Below, piece by piece: positions 26,131-34,349 of a stretch of 64,000 nt of DNA (the stretch's first letter is position 1; the number at the start of each line of letters is the position of its first letter). The notes under the pieces are model-generated. The model was not told where the DNA came from. It made no database searches and worked only from the letters and a program-made list of their open reading frames with translations. Made by a program: the position numbers and the translations under genes. Source of the stretch: Aurantibacter sp034110465 (GTDB taxonomy: Bacteria; Bacteroidota; Bacteroidia; Flavobacteriales; Flavobacteriaceae); assembly GCA_034110465.1 (NCBI GenBank), contig JAWUZD010000009.1, positions 62,001-126,000 on the forward strand, read 5' to 3'.

Positions 26131-26742
26131 TTATTTAGTCGCTACTGCGTAACGTCTTTCAACTTCGTTCCAGTTAATTACATTAAAGAAAGCTTCAATA
26201 TAATCTGGTCTTCTGTTTTGGTAGTTTAAGTAATAAGCATGTTCCCAAACGTCTAATCCTAAAATTGGAGTTCCGCCACAAGTTACACCAGGCATTAATG
26301 GATTATCTTGGTTTGGCGTAGAGCAAACAGAAATAGATCCATCTTTGTGTACACACAACCAAGCCCAACCTGATCCAAATTGTGTAGCTGCTGCTTTACT
26401 AAATTCGTCTTTAAAAGCATCAAAAGTCTTAAATTTAGACTCGATAGCATCTTTTAAATCTCCAGATAAACGTCCTTTTCCTTCTGGGTTCATTACAGAC
26501 CAGAATAATGAGTGATTGTAAAATCCACCACCATTATTTCTAACAGCTTTATTGTCCATATCTAAGTTCAATAAGATGTTTTCAATTGTTTTTCCTTCTA
26601 AATCTGTTCCTTCAATAGCACCATTTAATTTAGTTGTATATCCGTTGTGATGCTTAGAATGGTGAATTTCCATTGTTTTTGCATCAATATTTGGTTCTAA
26701 TGCGTCGTATGCGTATCCTAATTCAGGTAATTTAAAAGCCAT
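26131..26742 (-). CDS. Superoxide dismutase, Fe/Mn family
   Basis: 203 residues, normal length, no signal peptide, so cytoplasmic. It dismutates superoxide to oxygen and peroxide. Metal ligands are His27 (MEIHHSKHHNGY), His77 (GGGFYNHSLFW), Asp164 and His168 (GLDVWEHAYYLNYQN). The second-sphere residues do not let me decide confidently between Fe and Mn (or cambialistic) use, so I give no sodA/sodB symbol. It is monocistronic, with a -7 box and a small inverted repeat upstream. Confidence 0.96.
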   Translation of the reverse strand: MAFKLPELGYAYDALEPNIDAKTMEIHHSKHHNGYTTKLNGAIEGTDLEGKTIENILLNLDMDNKAVRNNGGGFYNHSLFWSVMNPEGKGRLSGDLKDAIESKFKTFDAFKDEFSKAAATQFGSGWAWLCVHKDGSISVCSTPNQDNPLMPGVTCGGTPILGLDVWEHAYYLNYQNRRPDYIEAFFNVINWNEVERRYAVATK

Positions 26743-26776
26743 AATTATATGTGTTTTTAGTTTAAAAATCTAAATA

Positions 26777-26784
26777 CAAAATTA
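26777..26784 (-). promoter_or_regulatory. Candidate -7 box and operator-like repeat for superoxide dismutase
   Basis: Minus strand TAATTTTG, exact TAnnTTTG, 34 nt upstream of the ATG. Directly upstream (26786-26798) is CGATT-att-AATCG, a small inverted repeat placed between the -33 and -7 positions, possibly a regulator site. Confidence 0.4.
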
Positions 26785-26842
26785 ACGATTATTAATCGGA
26801 TTAAAATAATTTTTTAATTTTCTTTAACATCTTATAATATAG

Positions 26843-26873
26843 TTGAAGTCTATTTTGAGTATTTTTATAGTTG
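26843..26873 (+). promoter_or_regulatory. Candidate promoter of the helicase-nuclease gene
   Basis: TTG (26843-26845), 20-bp spacer, TATAGTTG (26866-26873), a one-mismatch fit to TAnnTTTG. Both elements fall within a 10-bp direct repeat TATAGTTGAA (26838-26847 and 26866-26875), 28 bp apart. Confidence 0.4.
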
Positions 26874-26889
26874 AAAACTAGACCTTTTT

Positions 26890-29800
26890 ATGGATATAAA
26901 AACCTCTTCTAATTTTAAAATTTACGATGCTTCTGCGGGAAGCGGAAAAACTTTCACTTTAGTAAAAGCATATTTAAGTCTTTTGTTGGCGTCTAAGAGC
27001 AATTTTACGTATCAGAATATTCTAGCTATAACTTTTACTAACAAGGCTGTTGGTGAGATGAAAAAGCGAATTATTGATGCGTTAAAAATGTTTTCTAACG
27101 AAACTGTGTTAGATTCTGAAGATCAAATGTTTTTATCACTTTGCAAAGAATTAGAATTCTCTAAAGAACAAATTCAAAAACGATCTAAATCAATTTTAAA
27201 TACCATTTTACATAATTACGCAAGTTTTAATATTTCTACTATTGACGGCTTTAATCATAATTTAATTAGAACGTTTGCCCACGATTTAAAATTGCCTGTC
27301 AATTTTCAAGTAGAGTTAGATACAAAACTATTGCTTCAAAAAGCAGTAGATGAGGTAATCTCTAAAGCTGGAATTAATCAGAACTTAACCAAAACATTAA
27401 TAGAATTTGCCATAGAGAAAACCGACGACGATAAAAGTTGGGATGTTTCTAAAGATTTATATGCTGTTGCCAATTTATTAACTAAAGAAAATCATTTAGA
27501 ACATTTGAAATCTTTAAACGAAACGACTTTAGAAGATTTTGATGCTTTTAAAAAGGAGACGTTTGTAAAAGTAAAAGCTTTCAAGACTACTGTTGAAACT
27601 GAGGCTAAAGCTGTTTTAAGTTTGTTTGAATCTAACGGATTAACCGCAGCAGATTTTACAAGAGGAACTGCTTTTACTCATTTTGAAAAAGCACTAGAGT
27701 TAAATCAAGAAAGTGCTTATGTTACCAAATTGGAAGAAAATTTAGCAGAAGGCAAAGGAATATATAAAGCTACAACAGTTCCCGATAAAAAAGATGTAAT
27801 AGAGCAGGTTTTACCAAAACTATATGCATCTTTTTTAGTGATTAAAACCAATTATTTCCAATATAAATTTCATAAAGCTATTTATAAAAACATAACACCA
27901 TTATCTTTACTAAATGAGATTAATTTGGCGTTAAATCTTATAAAATCTGAAGATAATAAAATGCTGATTTCGGAATTTAATACTATTATAAGTAACGAAA
28001 TTAAGCATCAGCCAACACCTTATATATATGAGCGAATAGGCGAGAAATTTAAACATTATTTTATAGATGAATTTCAGGACACATCTGAGTTGCAATGGGA
28101 AAACATTAAGCCTTTAATAGAAAACACATTAAGTGGCGAAAATCTAAATCAGGAAAAAGGAACTGCTATGATTGTTGGCGATGCTAAACAAGCCATTTAC
28201 CGTTGGCGTGGTGGAAAAGCGGAGCAATTTTTAGGTTTAATTAACGAAGAAGAACCATTTACAACGCCAAAAGAAGTTATAAGATTAGAGTCTAATTACA
28301 GAAGTCATGAGGCAATTATAGATTTTAACAATAATTTATTTCAGTTTTTGGCATCTCAAAGTGTTAATTTTAAAACGTATTCCGATTTATACCAAAGTGC
28401 TTCTCAAAAAATTAACTCTAATCAAAAAGGTTCAGTTTCCGTGTCCTTTTTAGAATATAAGAATAAAGAGGAATCCAATACATTATATCCGCCAGCAGTT
28501 TTGGACTGTATAAATCAGAGTTTGGCTTTAAATTACAAGCTTCAAGATATTTGTATTTTAGTTAGAAAAAAGGATCAAGCTAAAACGATTGCCTCTTTTT
28601 TAGGCGAAAACGGTATTAAATTTACATCTTCGGACTCTTTGCTATTAACTAATGCTGATGAGGTTAATTTTATAAATGAATTACTTCGTTTTATCATTCA
28701 GCCAGACGATAGAAAAAGTCTTTTAAAAGCACTTCATTTTTTAGCCGAAAAATGGAACATAGCACATAAACACGATTTTTTTGCAAGCTTAATTCATTTA
28801 GAAGTTGAAGCATTTTTTACTGCTCTTGAAGAATTCGGGATTAACTTCAACATAAAAAAAGAATTACAGCTACCACTTTTTGATTTAGCAGAAAGTATAG
28901 TGAGACACTTTAAATTGGTAGATAAGAGTAATGCTTATATTCAGTTTTATTTAGAATCGATTTTAGATTTTATTCAGAAAAAATCAAGTTCTATTTTAGA
29001 ATATTTAGAATGGTTTGAGTTGAATAAAAAAAGCTTAAAAGTTTCCACATCTGAAGATGCAGACGCGGTAAAAATAATGACGATTCACTCTTCTAAAGGG
29101 TTGGAGTTTCCAATTGTAATTTATCCGTATGTAGAAATGGATGTTTATAAGGATATAAAACCTCAAGAATGGGTAAACATGTCCGACAATGAAGTAAATA
29201 TTTCAGAATCGCTTTTAGATTATTCTAAAGATTTTGAAAATTATAACGAAGAAACTGCTACTATTTATAAAGAACACAGAGCAAAACAAGAGTTGGATCA
29301 GTTTAATGTGTTTTACGTTGCACTAACAAGACCCATAGAAAAATTATTTGTTATAACAAAAAAAGAGAAATCGCCTAAAGCAAATACATTTCAAGGTGCA
29401 TTGGCTTTGTATTTAGAATCTATAGGAGAAAATATATCAACACAAGAAGAATTTGTTTTTGGAGATATTAATCAAGTAAACAAAGAAGAAGCAAAGTCAA
29501 AAATAGAAGAAGAACTTAATTTTATAAGTAGTTCAAAAGAAGACCATCAAATTAATATAGTAACTAAATCAGGACAATTGTGGGATTCTACCCAAGAAGA
29601 AGCTATAGAGAAAGGAAATATTATTCATTTAATTTTGTCCAAAATAAATGTACCAGAAGATATTGATGCAGCACTAAGATATTTTGTTCTTAAAAACGAA
29701 ATTACTTTAGAGCAAGTAACAGAATTAAAACCTAATTTAATAAACGTTTTAAATCATCCAGAATTAAAACATTATTTTTCAAAAGATGTAAAAGGTTATA

Positions 29801-30024
29801 ATGAAACGGATATTCTAATAAGCGGGAAATCAATTTTAAGACCTGATCGTTTTGTAGTTGAAAATAATAATGTGATAATATTGGATTATAAATCAGGTTT
29901 AAAGAATCCAAAATATAAAGAGCAGTTATATGATTATAAAGACGCATTAGAAGAATTAAATTATAAAGTAATTAAAATGCTTCTAATTTATATAAATGAA
30001 ACAATAACGATTGAAGAAGTCTAA
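26890..30024 (+). CDS. AddA/RecB-like UvrD-family helicase-nuclease
   Basis: 1044 residues. Superfamily 1A helicase motifs: Walker A DASAGSGKT (13-21), Walker B IDEFQDTS (D393/E394), VGDAKQAIYRWRGG (motif III), IMTIHSSKGLEFPIVI (motif V) and VFYVALTRPIEKLFVI (motif VI). The C-terminus has a RecB-type PD-(D/E)xK nuclease: RPDRF with Asp986, ILDYKSG with Asp999 and Lys1001, then QLYDYKDAL. Such enzymes process double-strand breaks as a heterodimer with AddB. No AddB-like gene adjoins it in this window (superoxide dismutase upstream, kbl downstream). Confidence 0.93.
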   Translation: MDIKTSSNFKIYDASAGSGKTFTLVKAYLSLLLASKSNFTYQNILAITFTNKAVGEMKKRIIDALKMFSNETVLDSEDQMFLSLCKELEFSKEQIQKRSKSILNTILHNYASFNISTIDGFNHNLIRTFAHDLKLPVNFQVELDTKLLLQKAVDEVISKAGINQNLTKTLIEFAIEKTDDDKSWDVSKDLYAVANLLTKENHLEHLKSLNETTLEDFDAFKKETFVKVKAFKTTVETEAKAVLSLFESNGLTAADFTRGTAFTHFEKALELNQESAYVTKLEENLAEGKGIYKATTVPDKKDVIEQVLPKLYASFLVIKTNYFQYKFHKAIYKNITPLSLLNEINLALNLIKSEDNKMLISEFNTIISNEIKHQPTPYIYERIGEKFKHYFIDEFQDTSELQWENIKPLIENTLSGENLNQEKGTAMIVGDAKQAIYRWRGGKAEQFLGLINEEEPFTTPKEVIRLESNYRSHEAIIDFNNNLFQFLASQSVNFKTYSDLYQSASQKINSNQKGSVSVSFLEYKNKEESNTLYPPAVLDCINQSLALNYKLQDICILVRKKDQAKTIASFLGENGIKFTSSDSLLLTNADEVNFINELLRFIIQPDDRKSLLKALHFLAEKWNIAHKHDFFASLIHLEVEAFFTALEEFGINFNIKKELQLPLFDLAESIVRHFKLVDKSNAYIQFYLESILDFIQKKSSSILEYLEWFELNKKSLKVSTSEDADAVKIMTIHSSKGLEFPIVIYPYVEMDVYKDIKPQEWVNMSDNEVNISESLLDYSKDFENYNEETATIYKEHRAKQELDQFNVFYVALTRPIEKLFVITKKEKSPKANTFQGALALYLESIGENISTQEEFVFGDINQVNKEEAKSKIEEELNFISSSKEDHQINIVTKSGQLWDSTQEEAIEKGNIIHLILSKINVPEDIDAALRYFVLKNEITLEQVTELKPNLINVLNHPELKHYFSKDVKGYNETDILISGKSILRPDRFVVENNNVIILDYKSGLKNPKYKEQLYDYKDALEELNYKVIKMLLIYINETITIEEV

Positions 30025-30056
30025 CAAAACACTTATTTTTACCAAAAACTAAATCT

Positions 30057-31253
30057 ATGTATTCAAACATAAAAGAACACTTACAGAAAGAAATAGCCGA
30101 AATTAAAGATAGCGGTTTATTTAAGGAAGAACGCATTATTACATCGCCACAAGGTGCGGAAATAACTTTAAATACAGGAGAAACTGTTTTAAATTTTTGT
30201 GCAAATAACTATTTAGGATTATCATCTCACCCAGAAGTTATTCAAGCAGCTAAAGATGCTATGGATACACACGGTTTTGGAATGTCGTCTGTACGTTTTA
30301 TATGCGGAACACAAGATATTCATAAAGATTTAGAAGCTAAAATTGCTGAGTTTTATAGCACAGAAGATACCATTCTTTACGCAGCAGCTTTTGATGCTAA
30401 TGGTGGTGTTTTTGAACCTTTATTAGGAAAAGAAGATGCAATTATATCAGATTCTTTAAATCATGCGTCTATTATAGATGGTGTTCGTTTGTGTAAAGCG
30501 GCCCGTTATAGGTATCAAAATAACGATATGGTAGATTTAGAGCAACAACTTATTGCTGCAAATGAAAAAGGTGCACGTTTTAAAATTATTGTTACAGATG
30601 GTGTATTTTCTATGGATGGCGTAGTTGCTAAACTAGACGAGATATGCGATTTAGCAGATAAATATGATGCTATGGTAATGATTGACGAATGTCATGCTGC
30701 TGGTTTTATTGGTAAAACAGGACGTGGAACACTTGAAGAAAAAGGCGTATTAGACAGAATAGATATTATTACAGGAACTTTAGGTAAAGCACTTGGTGGC
30801 GCTATGGGCGGATATACAACTGGTAAAAAAGAAATTATCGAGATGTTGCGTCAGCGTTCTAGACCATATTTGTTTTCTAACTCTTTAGCGCCAGCAATTG
30901 TAGGTGCTTCTATTAAGGTTTTTGACTTATTATCTAATGATACTAGCTTAAGAGATCAAGTAGAATGGAATTCAAGATATTTCAAAAAACAAATGCAAGA
31001 AGCTGGTTTCGATATTGTTGGAGATGACTCTGCAATTGTTCCGGTGATGCTATATGATGCCAAATTAGCTCAAAATATGGCAAATCAATTATTAAAAGAA
31101 GGTATTTATGTTATAGGTTTTTTCTACCCAGTTGTTCCTAAAGAAAAAGCAAGAATAAGAGTGCAGTTGTCTGCTGCACATACAAAAGAACACCTTGATA
31201 AAGCAATAAATGCATTTATAAAAGTAGGTAAATCATTGAGTGTTATTAATTAA
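30057..31253 (+). CDS. kbl: Glycine C-acetyltransferase (2-amino-3-ketobutyrate CoA ligase)
   Basis: 398 residues, alpha-oxoamine synthase family. It cleaves 2-amino-3-oxobutyrate with CoA to glycine and acetyl-CoA in threonine degradation. The PLP lysine is in GTLGKALGGAMGGY (near residue 243); FCANNYLGLSSHPEV and DECHAAGFIGKTGRGT are also typical. 7-keto-8-aminopelargonate synthase is a related alternative, but the N-terminus and ATGxxGMxSVRFICGTQ-like stretch (HGFGMSSVRFICGTQDIH) fit Kbl. It starts 32 bp after the helicase gene; threonine dehydrogenase is not adjacent. Confidence 0.95.
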   Translation: MYSNIKEHLQKEIAEIKDSGLFKEERIITSPQGAEITLNTGETVLNFCANNYLGLSSHPEVIQAAKDAMDTHGFGMSSVRFICGTQDIHKDLEAKIAEFYSTEDTILYAAAFDANGGVFEPLLGKEDAIISDSLNHASIIDGVRLCKAARYRYQNNDMVDLEQQLIAANEKGARFKIIVTDGVFSMDGVVAKLDEICDLADKYDAMVMIDECHAAGFIGKTGRGTLEEKGVLDRIDIITGTLGKALGGAMGGYTTGKKEIIEMLRQRSRPYLFSNSLAPAIVGASIKVFDLLSNDTSLRDQVEWNSRYFKKQMQEAGFDIVGDDSAIVPVMLYDAKLAQNMANQLLKEGIYVIGFFYPVVPKEKARIRVQLSAAHTKEHLDKAINAFIKVGKSLSVIN

Positions 31254-31299
31254 TAAATTTTTAATTATCGTTAAAAACATAATATTTTTAACATTATGT

Positions 31300-31330
31300 T
31301 TTGTTAATAATAATTAACCACTTACTTTTG
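31300..31330 (+). promoter_or_regulatory. Bacteroidota-type promoter of the OmpA/TSP3 gene
   Basis: TTTG (31300-31303), exactly 19 bp, then TACTTTTG (31323-31330): a complete match to the TTTG-N19-TAnnTTTG consensus. The leader to the ATG at 31368 is about 35 nt. It is the best promoter in the window, fitting an abundant outer-membrane protein. Confidence 0.8.
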
Positions 31331-31367
31331 TTACCGATTAACACTTAAAAATTAAAATTAATTGAAT

Positions 31368-32819
31368 ATGAGAAATCTTAACAGATTAGTATTAGCATTG
31401 TTGCTTATGGTAAGCTTTAGCAATGTTAACGCACAAGACGAAAACAATCCTTGGGCAATTTCATTTGGAGTTAACGCTGTAGATGTATTTCCTGTAGGTG
31501 AAGATGCTCCACAAGGAGATTACTTCCAAGAATTTTACAATGTAGAAGATCATTGGAGTATTTTACCTTCATTATCAACAATTTCTGTTTCAAAATACTT
31601 AAAAAATAATTTTTCGGTAGAAGCAAGAGGATCTATAAATCAGATTACAAAGTGGGGTCAGTCAGAAGACAACACAACTGCTCCTAGTATTAAAGTAGGT
31701 GACTTAATGTATTATGCTTTAGATGGTAATGTAAGATATCATTTTTCTAAATTACTATCTAAATTAACTAAATGTAATACTTTCGATCCTACATTAGGAA
31801 TTGGTGGTGGTTACACTTGGATTGAAGAAGGAACTTATAATACTTTTTCTACAGAAGAAACAGCTAGTGATTTAGTTGGTGCTGGAACTGTAAATGCATC
31901 AGTTGGATTAAATATCAACTTCACTGATCATTTAGGTTTGTCTTTAGAGTCTAAATATAAGCATTCATTTGAAGATTATTTAACGTCTCATTTTCAACAT
32001 ACAGCAGCTTTTACTGTTAAGTTTGGTGGTGCTGATGCTGATGGTGATGGGATTTATGACAAAGATGATGCTTGTCCAGAAGTTGCTGGTTTAGCTGAAT
32101 TTAATGGTTGCCCTGATACTGATGGTGATGGAATAGAAGATTCTAAAGATACTTGTCCAAATGAAGCTGGTTTAGCTGAATTTAACGGATGTCCTGATAC
32201 TGATATGGATGGTGTTTCTGATAATAACGATGCATGTCCTACAATTGCAGGTTTAAAAGAATTAGCTGGTTGTCCAGATGCTGATAAAGATGGTGTTGCT
32301 GACAAAGACGATAAATGTGTTGATGTAGCTGGACCAGCTGAAAACGGTGGTTGCCCTTGGCCAGATGCTGATGGTGATAGCGTTTTAGATAAAGATGATA
32401 AATGTCCTACTGTTGCTGGAACTGTTGCAAATAATGGATGCCCTGAGCCTGTATTGCCTACAGCTGAAGTAATTGAAAAATTGAATAGCTACGCTAAAAC
32501 AATTTTATTTACATCAGGGAAAGCTAGTTTTCAAAAAGCGACTTTACCAGTTTTACAATCTATAACAGCTATTTTAAAAGAATACCCTGAAGCTAATTTT
32601 ACAATAGAAGGACATACTGATTCTGTTGGTAGCGAAACTTTAAATCAGAGATTATCTGATACTAGAGCTGGTGCTGTAATGGGTTATTTAGTTGAAAATG
32701 GAATTGCTGCTGCTAGATTAAAATCTGTTGGTTTTGGTGAGTCTAATCCAATTGATTCTAATAAAACTAGAGCAGGTAGAAAAAATAACAGACGTGTAGA
32801 AGTTAAGCTTGTAAAATAA
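31368..32819 (+). CDS. OmpA family protein with thrombospondin type-3 repeats
   Basis: 483 residues from the ATG at 31368 (an in-frame TTG two codons upstream is less likely). Signal peptide (to about 23, cleavage after VNAQ), an N-terminal beta-barrel-like region (about 25-220), five aspartate-rich type-3 repeats (about 223-361, DxDxDGxxDxxDxCP units with GLAEFNGCPD) that bind calcium in homologues, and a C-terminal OmpA domain (about 370-483, FTIEGHTDSVGSETLNQRLS and NNRRVEVKLVK). It is a likely abundant outer-membrane anchor to peptidoglycan, monocistronic with strong promoter and terminator. Confidence 0.92.
   Translation: MRNLNRLVLALLLMVSFSNVNAQDENNPWAISFGVNAVDVFPVGEDAPQGDYFQEFYNVEDHWSILPSLSTISVSKYLKNNFSVEARGSINQITKWGQSEDNTTAPSIKVGDLMYYALDGNVRYHFSKLLSKLTKCNTFDPTLGIGGGYTWIEEGTYNTFSTEETASDLVGAGTVNASVGLNINFTDHLGLSLESKYKHSFEDYLTSHFQHTAAFTVKFGGADADGDGIYDKDDACPEVAGLAEFNGCPDTDGDGIEDSKDTCPNEAGLAEFNGCPDTDMDGVSDNNDACPTIAGLKELAGCPDADKDGVADKDDKCVDVAGPAENGGCPWPDADGDSVLDKDDKCPTVAGTVANNGCPEPVLPTAEVIEKLNSYAKTILFTSGKASFQKATLPVLQSITAILKEYPEANFTIEGHTDSVGSETLNQRLSDTRAGAVMGYLVENGIAAARLKSVGFGESNPIDSNKTRAGRKNNRRVEVKLVK
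32034..32450 (+). repeat. In-gene tandem repeats encoding type-3 thrombospondin units
   Basis: Five imperfect units of about 75-87 bp (starting with GATGGTGATGGN-like text), each coding DxDGD...CP...GCPD. The repeats are related but not identical, so recombination-driven copy-number change is possible but not shown. Confidence 0.85.
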
Positions 32820-32847
32820 GTTTATAATAAACACATCATATAGTCTT

Positions 32848-32879
32848 AAAAACGCTTCAGGTAACTGGGGCGTTTTTTT
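32848..32879 (+). terminator. Terminator of the OmpA/TSP3 gene
   Basis: AAAAACGCTTCAG (32848-32860) pairs with CTGGGGCGTTTTT (32865-32877), two T-G pairs, 4-nt loop, followed by T-run. Confidence 0.9.
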
Positions 32880-33120
32880 GTTTGTTTATAACCTTCTTAA
32901 CAATGCTTTATGGTTTATTTTTTTACTTTTTTGAATTAAAAGTAGCCTTGTTAGATACATTCATGTATCTAAAACCGATTCTATTTATGATGCATAAGTA
33001 AAATAATAAAAACAGCACATAACACTGTCTATATTACTTTCGTTAAAGGCTTCACAAAGAAATAAGACAACATCGCCTTAACGATATGTTTAGAATAAGA
33101 AATAACTCAATTTAACACAA
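32880..33120. other. Non-coding stretch with stacked inverted repeats
   Basis: The 351-bp gap between the OmpA gene and tatA has a terminator at each end. In the 240 bp between them I see no credible ORF, but three inverted repeats: TACTTTT/AAAAGTA (32924-32930, 32938-32944), TTAGATACA/TGTATCTAA (32951-32959, 32964-32972) and CGTTAaAGGC/GCCTTAACG (33041-33050, 33075-33083, one bulge). A structured small RNA is possible; there is no exact TAnnTTTG box on either strand here. Confidence 0.4.
32951..32972. repeat. Perfect 9-bp inverted repeat
   Basis: TTAGATACA (32951-32959), 4-nt loop TTCA, TGTATCTAA (32964-32972). No T-run follows on either side, so it is not a terminator. It could be an operator-like site or RNA hairpin. 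Confidence 0.55.
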
Positions 33121-33153
33121 AAAAAAAGCCAACACATTTGCGTTGGCTTTTTT
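33121..33153 (-). terminator. Terminator of tatA
   Basis: AAAAAAAGCCAAC (33121-33133) pairs with GTTGGCTTTTTT (33142-33153). It lies 18 bp beyond the tatA stop on the minus strand and is also oriented to stop transcripts arriving from the left. Confidence 0.9.
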
Positions 33154-33170
33154 CTATATAAAAATTATTG

Positions 33171-33362
33171 TTATTTTTTATCCTCTTCTTTCTTTTCTTT
33201 ATCCTCTTCCTTGCTAGCGTCTTTAAATTCTTTAATACCACTACCTAAACCTCTCATTAATTCTGGAATTTTTTTACCGCCAAATAATAATAATACCAAA
33301 ACAACAATAATTGCTATTTGCCAAGGTCCTATCATTCCTAAAAATATACTTACTGAAATCAT
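33171..33362 (-). CDS. tatA: Sec-independent translocase subunit TatA/TatE
   Basis: 63 residues. One N-terminal membrane helix (about residues 12-27, WQIAIIVVLVLLLFGG), the FGxxKxPE hinge (LFGGKKIPELMRGLG, 26-40), an amphipathic helix (GSGIKEFKDAS) and a charged Lys/Glu/Asp tail, the full TatA plan. TatA forms the pore that exports folded proteins. The nine residues before MIGPWQ may be the true start or an extension; the 5' box supports transcription from just upstream. tatC is not in the window. Confidence 0.93.
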   Translation of the reverse strand: MISVSIFLGMIGPWQIAIIVVLVLLLFGGKKIPELMRGLGSGIKEFKDASKEEDKEKKEEDKK

Positions 33363-33380
33363 AATAATTAATTTAAGTTA

Positions 33381-33388
33381 CAAAGTTA
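33381..33388 (-). promoter_or_regulatory. Candidate -7 box for tatA
   Basis: Minus strand TAACTTTG, exact TAnnTTTG, 18 nt upstream of the ATG at 33362. Confidence 0.5.
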
Positions 33389-33464
33389 ATAATTAAACTT
33401 TAATATTAACGTTTAAAAGTTAACTTTGGTGTTAATAATGATTTTTATAAAAAAAATAATCAAT

Positions 33465-33472
33465 TACTTTTG
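33465..33472 (+). promoter_or_regulatory. Candidate -7 box abutting the M23 gene start
   Basis: TACTTTTG, exact TAnnTTTG, 7 nt before the ATG at 33480. A second exact box, TAACTTTG, is at 33421-33428 and would give a 51-nt leader. Confidence 0.45.
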
Positions 33473-33479
33473 TATTATA

Positions 33480-34349
33480 ATGGTAAAAAAGAAATCGTCT
33501 CGAAAAATCTTATCTAAGAAACTACTTCATAAGTATCGATTGGTTATACTTAATGAAGACACCTTTGAAGAACGCATATCTTTTAAATTAACAAGACTTA
33601 ATGTGTTTGTTTTAGTAGTACTTTCTTCCATCATTCTGATTAGTTTAACCACTTTTTTAATAGCCTTTACGCCTTTGAAAGAATATATACCTGGATATTC
33701 TTCTTCTGCATTAAAGCATAAAGCTGTAATTCTAAGTTTTAAAACAGATTCATTACAAAATGTTATAAATGTAAATAGTAAATATTTTAATTCTATTAAA
33801 AAAGTCCTTTCCGGTGATGTTAAAGCTGATCAAATAGATAAAGATTCAATTATAAAAGCAATTGAAATTGAGACAGCAGAAATAGATTTTAAACCAAACA
33901 AGCAGGATTCTATTCTAAGAGATTTAGTAGAGAGAGAAGATAAATATAGTATATTTGACAATGCCCAGGCAACAACTAAATTTGTATTATTTCCTCCTGT
34001 AAGTGGTGTAATAAGCGAAGATTTTGATGCAAAAAACAAACATTACGCAGTTGACCTAGTAGTTGCTAAAAATTCTCCAGTAAAAGCTACTGCTGACGGA
34101 ACTGTTATTTTTTCGGATTTTACAACACAAACAGGTAATGTTATTATCATTGAGCATAGCGATGGTTTAATATCTATTTACAAGCATAATGCAAGGTTAT
34201 CTAAGTCTCAAGGCGATTTAGTTAAAGCCGGCGAAGTTATTGCAACTGCTGGGAACACAGGGGAACTAACTACAGGACCACATGTTCATTTTGAATTATG
34301 GAGTAATGGTTATCCTGTTAATCCAAATAATTTTATAGATTTCAAATAA
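33480..34349 (+). CDS. M23 family metallopeptidase (membrane-anchored)
   Basis: 289 residues from the ATG at 33480 (MVKKKSSRKIL); an in-frame TTG at 33426 would add 18 residues across a candidate promoter. One membrane segment at about 38-60 (VFVLVVLSSIILISLTTF) places the C-terminal LytM domain in the periplasm. Zinc ligands are intact: HYAVD (HxxxD) and HVHFELW (HxH), unlike the EnvC-like protein at 8 kb, so this should be an active peptidoglycan endopeptidase. Its stop overlaps the GH3 start by one base, and it heads the long plus-strand run. Confidence 0.92.
   Translation: MVKKKSSRKILSKKLLHKYRLVILNEDTFEERISFKLTRLNVFVLVVLSSIILISLTTFLIAFTPLKEYIPGYSSSALKHKAVILSFKTDSLQNVINVNSKYFNSIKKVLSGDVKADQIDKDSIIKAIEIETAEIDFKPNKQDSILRDLVEREDKYSIFDNAQATTKFVLFPPVSGVISEDFDAKNKHYAVDLVVAKNSPVKATADGTVIFSDFTTQTGNVIIIEHSDGLISIYKHNARLSKSQGDLVKAGEVIATAGNTGELTTGPHVHFELWSNGYPVNPNNFIDFK

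Noticed and set aside
32054..32305. Open frame on the minus strand opposite the TSP3 repeats
   Set aside because: Ser/Pro-rich antisense shadow of the GATGGT repeats; no start signal and the plus-strand gene is certain.
32034..32450. CRISPR-like or satellite repeat array
   Set aside because: The repeats are in-frame coding units for Asp-rich type-3 repeats with no constant-length spacers.
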